Positions 41,137-46,288 of a stretch of DNA of 46,288 bases are shown here, one piece after another (position 1 is the first letter of the stretch; each line of letters opens with the position of its first letter). This DNA comes from a bacterium (GTDB lineage: Bacteria; Verrucomicrobiota; Kiritimatiellia; RFP12; UBA1067). The notes beneath the pieces are model-generated. The model had not been told where the DNA came from. It made no database searches and saw only the letters and a list, made by a program, of their open reading frames with translations. The position numbers were made by a program, and so were the translations under genes. Location of the stretch: the NCBI GenBank assembly GCA_030537465.1, contig JAUNMP010000011.1, positions 1-46,288 of the forward strand. The letters run 5' to 3'.

Positions 41137-41173
41137 AAAGAAGGGGCAGGCCCGTGGCTTGTCCCTTCTTTTC
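41137..41173 (+). terminator. Intrinsic terminator after acpP
   Basis: AAGAAGGGGCA (41138-41148) pairs with TGTCCCTTCTT (41160-41170) with one G-U, continued inward by GGCC/GGCT, then TTTTC. It ends 8-10 bases before the ruvB ATG, so ruvB needs its own transcript or read-through. Confidence 0.75.
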
Positions 41174-41180
41174 GCATCTT

Positions 41181-42179
41181 ATGAAAAACGAGCGTCCCAG
41201 CGACACGCTGAACAAGCGGAACGCGGCTTTCGACAACAAGCTGCGTCCTGAGCAGTTTGGCGCCTTTGTCGGTCAGCGGAAGATCCGTGATCGGCTAGAG
41301 CTGGCCGTCCAGGCAGCGAAGGACCGTGGCGAGACGCTTGACCATGTCTTGTTCTCCGGGCCTCCTGGGCTGGGCAAGACCACGCTTTCCTACATTCTTG
41401 GGGACGCCATGGGCGTCCATGTGAAGACCACCAGTGGTCCCGTTCTCACCAAGCCCGCTGATCTTGCGGGACTGTTGACCTCCCTTGAGGCGGGCGACAT
41501 TGTCTTCATCGATGAGATTCATCGTATGCCGAAGACCGTGGAGGAGTATCTCTACTCGGCAATGGAGGACTTCTCGATCGACATCATGATCGACCAGGGG
41601 CCCAATGCCCGCAGCGTTCGCCTGGAGCTCCCCCGTTTCACGCTTGTTGGTGCCACGACGCGGATCGGTCTCATCGCCGCACCTCTGCGCGCCCGGTTCG
41701 GACTCGTCAACCGTTTGAGTTTCTACGAGCCCGCCGATCTAGCCGCCATTGTCACACGTTCCGCCATGAAACTGAACGTGGGCATCGAACCCGAGGGCGC
41801 GCTTGAGATTGCCGCCCGTTCGCGTGGAACCCCGCGCATTGCCAACAATCTCCTTCGCCGTGTGCGCGACTATGCGCAGGTCAAGGCGGATAATCTCATC
41901 ACGAAGCAGGTGGCAGTCGATTCGCTCTCCCTGCTGGAAATCGACCCACAGGGGTTGGATGAGATGGATGTCAAGATTCTTGAAACCGTCTGCTCGAAGT
42001 TCAACGGCGGCCCCGTTGGACTTTCCACCATTGCCGTGAGCGTTGGCGAGGAGCCGGATACGATCGAAGAGGCCTACGAACCGTTTCTGATCATGGAAGG
42101 GTACCTCGACCGGACGCCGAAGGGGCGCGTCGCGACGCCGCTCGCCTGGAAGAAACTCGGTCTGGCGCCTCCGGTCTGA
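41181..42179 (+). CDS. ruvB: Holliday junction branch-migration ATPase RuvB
   Basis: 332 residues. AAA+ motor of Ruv[14 protein letters not shown], Walker [12 protein letters not shown], Walker [12 protein letters not shown], sensor [10 protein letters not shown], arginine-finger region APLRARFG, then a winged-helix end ([23 protein letters not shown]). ATG 41181 was chosen because the in-frame GTG 41154 lies inside the terminator hairpin; no SD is visible before 41181, so the start is less sure than the identity. Confidence 0.93.
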   Translation: MKNERPSDTLNKRNAAFDNKLRPEQFGAFVGQRKIRDRLELAVQAAKDRGETLDHVLFSGPPGLGKTTLSYILGDAMGVHVKTTSGPVLTKPADLAGLLTSLEAGDIVFIDEIHRMPKTVEEYLYSAMEDFSIDIMIDQGPNARSVRLELPRFTLVGATTRIGLIAAPLRARFGLVNRLSFYEPADLAAIVTRSAMKLNVGIEPEGALEIAARSRGTPRIANNLLRRVRDYAQVKADNLITKQVAVDSLSLLEIDPQGLDEMDVKILETVCSKFNGGPVGLSTIAVSVGEEPDTIEEAYEPFLIMEGYLDRTPKGRVATPLAWKKLGLAPPV

Positions 42180-42192
42180 TTTCTCCCCCCTT

Positions 42193-44742
42193 ATGAAGAT
42201 GAGATTGCCCTCTCTCGTGCCATGCCTCCTCGTGGGATGCATGTGCAGTGCGGTTGAATTCCCCAGGGCCGTCAGTTTCAACGACGACGGTTCTTTTCGC
42301 ATTGGCCAGACACAGGTTGGCGTGCGCATTGTTCCGACCTCCGGATGGAGTGCCCAGTTCCGAAATGCCGCATTCAAGATTGTCCGGAAGCGGAATGAAT
42401 CCGCTCGGCGGACCCTTGTGGCGGAACTGCCTGTCGGCGATGGTGTCGCCGAGCAGGAAATTGTGGTGAAGGCGGATGGATCGGTGTCCCTGGACTTCAG
42501 CGCCTCCTTCACGAATCGGATGACCTTCACGGCGGCATTTTTCGAGATTCGCATGCCCTCAGAGCTGAAGGGCATTGAAATCGACGGAAAACCTTTCCAA
42601 TTCCCACAGAAGTCCGCCAAGGCCGGCCTTGGGTCGTTCAGGCATGTCCGCAGTTTCTCCATTATGTCGCTGGATGGCACGAAGGCGACATTCACGGGGC
42701 CGTTCCCGATGTCGATTCAGGATAGCCGCGTCTTTGGCGAGAATTGGTTCGAAATCCGCATCCCCTTGCAGCGGAAGGGGGAGCGGACAACAGAGCTCAC
42801 GCGTGAATTCACCTTCACCTGCGAACCGACGGGTAAAAACGGGGTGGACTTCTTCCGCTGGGGAAAGGGACTCCCCGTCTATCGCGATCCGGTGTTCCGC
42901 GAAGGTCCCGAATGGGTAAAGGTCGACGACTTCGCCCGTGAGACAAAACCCGGTTCCCCACTTGATTTCACGTTCCTGCAGGATGCGCCTGCCGGCAAAT
43001 ATGGATTTCTGAAGCGGGGGGAGGACGGTCACGGCACCTTTGAGAGGAGTCCAGGTTCGCGGCCTCGATTCTATGGGGGCAATTTCGCCTGGGATTCGTC
43101 CCTGCTCGAAAAGGACGAGACGGCGCGTGTGGCGGCGGAACTTCCGCGTCTCGGGTACAATCTGGTCCGTGCCCATCAGCACGACACGAAATTCCTCCCG
43201 AAGGGCGCAAAGGACTCGGCCGCCCTTGATCCCGCCGTGCTGGACCGTTGGGACTGGTTCGTATACTGCATGAAGTCGAATGGCGTCTACTTCACGACGG
43301 ACTGTTATTCGAGCCGTGTGTTCCTCAAGAGTGACGCGGGGCTTGAAAAGTATGCGGGGACGATGCGAGCCATGAAGGATGCACTCCTGGAAACCCCCGC
43401 GGCCCTGGCGAACTGGAAGCTCTTCACCCGCCGTTTGCTGACGCATGTCAATCCCTACACCGGACTCTCCCTGGCGGACGAACCGGCGATGATCTGTCTG
43501 AACCTGGTGAATGAGGAGAATCGGCCGGATGCCAAGCGGCAGATGGACATCCACCGTGAGCAGCTCCGCTTCCTTCGGGAAGACCTCAAGGTGAAGTGTC
43601 TGCTCACTTCGCTCAATCATCGGTCTGAGCCGGATCTGGTGGTCAGGCGTTCTCTGTTCGACGTTGTAGACCTCCATATGTACTTCTCTCATCCCAATCG
43701 GGACGGAAAGGGGAGAACCTGGTTCGGAGACGTCTTCAAGTCCCAATTGATCGGCATCTGGCCTGGCGGAATCTGGCGGCGCCAGTTTCCGAGCCGTCTC
43801 TGGGACCGTCCCGTGCTCACGACGGAATTCCGCCACTGTTGGCCGAACGTGTTCCGTTGTGAGGCGGGACCGATGATAGGCGCATACGGATCCTTCCAGG
43901 ACTGGGACGCGCTCGTGGGCTATGGCTACGCCGAAGGTGCCGCAAGCCTGCACGAGCGGAACTACAACAGCAATCCGTTTGACACCTGCAATGACCCGTT
44001 TTCACTTTTCGGCGAGAAGATCTCCATCCTGATGTTCCGCCGGGGAGATGTGAGGCCTGCGGCGCACAGAGTCTGCGTGACCGTTCCGCGTGAGTTGGTT
44101 GACCATCCCGAGGCGAAGCGCCCGAAGTCCTTTCCGGATCCGGTCTGTTCGCTGGGACTCCTCACGGGGATTGGCAGCGCCGTCGAAGCTGCCCCCGAGG
44201 GAATGACGACGCTTTCGCTCGCCGCGGCCGAGGCTCCGAAGGGGCTGGCCGGAGACCTGCTGAAGGCTGCGACGAATGGTGTGTGGCGTGGCGACACGGG
44301 GGAAACGGTGTTGGATACGAACGAGCAGACCCTGCTGGTCTCGACGCCGAAGAGCGAAAGCTGCACGGTGGCGGAAGGATGTCTGGCGGGGCGGTTCCTC
44401 AAAGTGTCGGAAGTTCGCCACCCCACCACCGTGAGTGCTCATGCGCTGGATGGAAAACCTCTGGCCGAGAGCCATTCTGTCCTTGTATTCCATTTGACGG
44501 ATAGTGCCAACGATGGTGAGTCGTTCACAGATTTGACGATGCGCTATCCTGTTTCACGCGGAAAGGGGCCTATGTTGGTGCGCCGTGATGCAGTGCGGGT
44601 GGAATTCCAAAGGAAGTTCAGAGTGCAGGCCCTGAAATGCGACGGATCCGTCGCCGGCGAACTCGCCAACAACGGATCCTGCGTGACGCTGAGAACGGAT
44701 GCCTTCCCGGGTGCCGTGCTCGCGTATCATCTCACGCGCTAA
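42193..44742 (+). CDS. Lipoprotein GH-A-clan-like glycoside hydrolase
   Basis: 849 residues. Lipobox LVGC in MKMRLPSLVPCLLVGCMCSA. The N-terminal ~270 residues are beta-sandwich-like; a TIM barrel starts about GGNFAWDSSLL, with LPRLGYNLVRAHQHD, acid/base candidate E441 in LNLVNEEN, DVVDLHMYF, and nucleophile candidate E545 in VLTTEFRHCWPN, the NE...E arrangement of clan GH-A (GH5-like). The C-terminal ~200 residues are beta-rich. Specific family not assigned. The start has no clear SD. It ends one base from the convergent V-ATPase gene. Confidence 0.75.
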   Translation: MKMRLPSLVPCLLVGCMCSAVEFPRAVSFNDDGSFRIGQTQVGVRIVPTSGWSAQFRNAAFKIVRKRNESARRTLVAELPVGDGVAEQEIVVKADGSVSLDFSASFTNRMTFTAAFFEIRMPSELKGIEIDGKPFQFPQKSAKAGLGSFRHVRSFSIMSLDGTKATFTGPFPMSIQDSRVFGENWFEIRIPLQRKGERTTELTREFTFTCEPTGKNGVDFFRWGKGLPVYRDPVFREGPEWVKVDDFARETKPGSPLDFTFLQDAPAGKYGFLKRGEDGHGTFERSPGSRPRFYGGNFAWDSSLLEKDETARVAAELPRLGYNLVRAHQHDTKFLPKGAKDSAALDPAVLDRWDWFVYCMKSNGVYFTTDCYSSRVFLKSDAGLEKYAGTMRAMKDALLETPAALANWKLFTRRLLTHVNPYTGLSLADEPAMICLNLVNEENRPDAKRQMDIHREQLRFLREDLKVKCLLTSLNHRSEPDLVVRRSLFDVVDLHMYFSHPNRDGKGRTWFGDVFKSQLIGIWPGGIWRRQFPSRLWDRPVLTTEFRHCWPNVFRCEAGPMIGAYGSFQDWDALVGYGYAEGAASLHERNYNSNPFDTCNDPFSLFGEKISILMFRRGDVRPAAHRVCVTVPRELVDHPEAKRPKSFPDPVCSLGLLTGIGSAVEAAPEGMTTLSLAAAEAPKGLAGDLLKAATNGVWRGDTGETVLDTNEQTLLVSTPKSESCTVAEGCLAGRFLKVSEVRHPTTVSAHALDGKPLAESHSVLVFHLTDSANDGESFTDLTMRYPVSRGKGPMLVRRDAVRVEFQRKFRVQALKCDGSVAGELANNGSCVTLRTDAFPGAVLAYHLTR

Positions 44743-44743
44743 T

Positions 44744-46150
44744 TTACTTCTTCGGCCAGAACACGTCCGTGTACTTGGAGGGGATACCCACCTCGTCCTT
44801 GTTGAAGCAGTCGGCGAGGATCTGCCAGCCGAGATCGAGGGCGTCGATGAGCTCGATGTTCACCGAGAGGTCCATCATCTTCGCCTCGAACATTGCGCCG
44901 TACTTCAGGAGCTTCTGGTCCCATTCGCTCATCTTGAAGCCCATGGACTGCTTCTCGACGGTTTCCTTGTAGGAGGCGTAGAGCTTGATCATGGCGTCCA
45001 TGATCGTACGGTGGTCGTAGCGGGTGGTGTTGCTCTTGCGGAGGAGCTCCTTGTCCGTGATTTCATCGTCCGCCTTCGCGAGGACCTTGTCCATCAGGTA
45101 GGAGCGCTGCTCGGGCTTGCCGAGGTCGACACCCTTGTTGACCTGCTGCTTCAGACGGGAGAGGGAGCCGAACGGCTCGATGCGGCCGTTGCGGAGATAG
45201 AACTGGCCCTCGGTGATGTAGCCCGTGTTGTCCGGAACCGGGTGGGTGACGTCGTCGCCCGGCATCGTCGTGACCGCGAGAATCGTGATGGAGCCGGCGC
45301 CGGCGAAGTCCACCGCCTTTTCGTAGCGGGCCGCCAGCTGGGAGTAGAGGTCGCCGGGGTAGCCGCGGTTCGAGGGAATCTGCTCCATCGTGATGGCGAT
45401 TTCCTTCATCGCGTCCGCGAAGGAGGTCATGTCAGTGAGCAGGCAGAGCACATCCTTGCCCTCGAGGGCGAACTTCTCGGCCACGGCGAGGGAGACATCC
45501 GGCACGAGCATGCATTCGACCGTGGGGTCGGCTGCCGTGTGGACGAACATCACCGTCTTGGAGAGGGCGCCGTTCTTGTCGAGCGTGCTGCGGAACTTGA
45601 GGTACTCGTCGTACTTGAGTCCCATGCCGCCGATGATGATCACGTCCGAGTTCGCCTGGAGGGCGATGCGGGCAAGCAGCTCGTTGTAGGGTTCTCCTGC
45701 GCGCGCGAAGATCGGGAGCTTCTGCGAGACGACGAGTGAGTTGAAGAGGTCAATCATCGGGATATTCGTGCGGACCATGCGATTCGGCATGATTCGCTTC
45801 GCCGGATTGACGGAGGGCTGCCCGATCGGACTCATGTTCTCCGTGATCGCAGGGCCGCCGTCGCGGGGCTCGCCGGATCCGGTGAAGGCGCGGCCGAGCA
45901 GGGCCTCGGAGAAGGGCACCTTCATCGTCTCGCCGAGGAAACGCACCGAGGCGTCCGTGTCGACACCGCGCGCACCCGCGAAGATCTGCAGCGTCACGTT
46001 CGGTCCGTCAAGCTTGATGACCTGCGCGAGGGAGGTGCCGGCGCGGGACTGGACTTCGGCGATTTCGTTGTACTTGACGCCTTCGGCGCGAAGCGTGGCG
46101 ATCGAACCCGAGATGGCGTCGATCTTGTGGTACACTTTGCTGTTGAACAT
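44744..46150 (-). CDS. ntpB: V-type ATP synthase/ATPase subunit B
   Basis: 468 residues, non-catalytic B subunit of the A/V-type rotary ATPase. Motifs: [55 protein letters not shown] (the degenerate P-loop position), [36 protein letters not shown] and [22 protein letters not shown]. The C-terminus [16 protein letters not shown] is as usual. Start ATG 46148-46150 with AAGGAG (46158-46163 on the minus strand). V-type ATPases occur in Chlamydiae, Spirochaetes and part of the Verrucomicrobiota. The A subunit would lie upstream (rightward) and D downstream in usual operons, but no further ntp gene follows on the left. Confidence 0.95.
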   Translation of the reverse strand: MFNSKVYHKIDAISGSIATLRAEGVKYNEIAEVQSRAGTSLAQVIKLDGPNVTLQIFAGARGVDTDASVRFLGETMKVPFSEALLGRAFTGSGEPRDGGPAITENMSPIGQPSVNPAKRIMPNRMVRTNIPMIDLFNSLVVSQKLPIFARAGEPYNELLARIALQANSDVIIIGGMGLKYDEYLKFRSTLDKNGALSKTVMFVHTAADPTVECMLVPDVSLAVAEKFALEGKDVLCLLTDMTSFADAMKEIAITMEQIPSNRGYPGDLYSQLAARYEKAVDFAGAGSITILAVTTMPGDDVTHPVPDNTGYITEGQFYLRNGRIEPFGSLSRLKQQVNKGVDLGKPEQRSYLMDKVLAKADDEITDKELLRKSNTTRYDHRTIMDAMIKLYASYKETVEKQSMGFKMSEWDQKLLKYGAMFEAKMMDLSVNIELIDALDLGWQILADCFNKDEVGIPSKYTDVFWPKK

Positions 46151-46178
46151 GGTGCTACTCCTTGCAAAAACGGATGCT

Positions 46179-46187
46179 AGTATAGCA
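46179..46187 (-). promoter_or_regulatory. Extended -10 promoter for the V-ATPase B gene
   Basis: On the minus strand TGCTATACT, 29 bases before the ATG, giving a leader of about 22 bases with AAGGAG. It suggests that this subunit has its own transcript. The remaining bases to the window end hold no gene. Confidence 0.5.
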
Positions 46188-46288
46188 AAGATGTCGGACC
46201 ATGATAAGAATGAATGTGGATATGTTTCAGGTTCGGGTGTGATTGCGGAATGTTGAACCCGTACGTGGTCTCCAGGCGATATTCCCTT

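Noticed and set aside
41154..41180. GTG 41154 as the ruvB start
   Set aside because: It lies in the loop and stem of the acpP terminator hairpin.
44699..45739. Plus-strand frame opposite the V-ATPase gene
   Set aside because: Shadow frame; the opposite strand encodes a complete ATPase B subunit.

Overview
The window looks like a chromosome segment of an uncultured, carbohydrate-degrading Gram-negative bacterium of the Verrucomicrobiota/Kiritimatiellae type. This is inferred from gene content: many Sec- or lipobox-exported glycoside hydrolases, a very long exported protein with autotransporter-type beta-strand repeats, a V-type ATPase B subunit, and a REP-associated transposase. No 16S or other marker gene is present, so the assignment is tentative. 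Promoters repeatedly show an extended -10 (TGn-TATAAT), and some genes seem to be leaderless.

Region 1 (1-9151) is a defence island that is visibly less GC-rich than the rest. It holds a large P-loop BREX ATPase (BrxC/PglY-like, cut by the window start), PglZ, a BrxL that lacks its usual C-terminal Lon-like domain, a coupled small Cys4 protein, a 24-codon relic of a cysteine desulfurase, a small acidic protein and an intact cysteine desulfurase. Gene content fits a type 4 BREX system, whose marker is a PAPS-reductase-like BrxP that would lie just upstream. The cysteine desulfurase suggests a sulfur-based DNA mark.

Region 2 (9152-12979) is a mobile-element scrapyard. It has GC-rich palindromes, a GIY-YIG/T5orf172 gene reduced to its N-terminus, a RAYT (Y1/HUH) transposase between two direct repeat copies, a long inverted repeat, and an IS110-family element flanked by two inverted copies of a ~120-bp repeat.

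Region 3 (12980-38963) is a polysaccharide-utilisation and envelope region: GH2, two paralogous DUF5696-like proteins about 19 kb apart, a lipoprotein metallophosphoesterase, an RpiB-like protein, a GH10 xylanase, an exported ADP-ribosylglycohydrolase-like protein, TrkA/TrkH, an FAD oxidoreductase, the giant repeat protein, an SMP-30-like beta-propeller, an EEP-family lipoprotein, an LRR lipoprotein and a MATE transporter. Two features stand out. One is an unassigned small RNA with its own promoter and terminator and a CCUCC-containing loop. The other is a complete group II intron inserted exactly after the ATG of the RpiB-like gene, where splicing would restore the signal peptide.

Region 4 (39061-46288) is housekeeping: fabD-fabG-acpP, ruvB, another exported GH-A-clan-like protein, and convergently the V-ATPase B subunit with its extended -10 promoter. 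No tRNA, rRNA or CRISPR array was seen.
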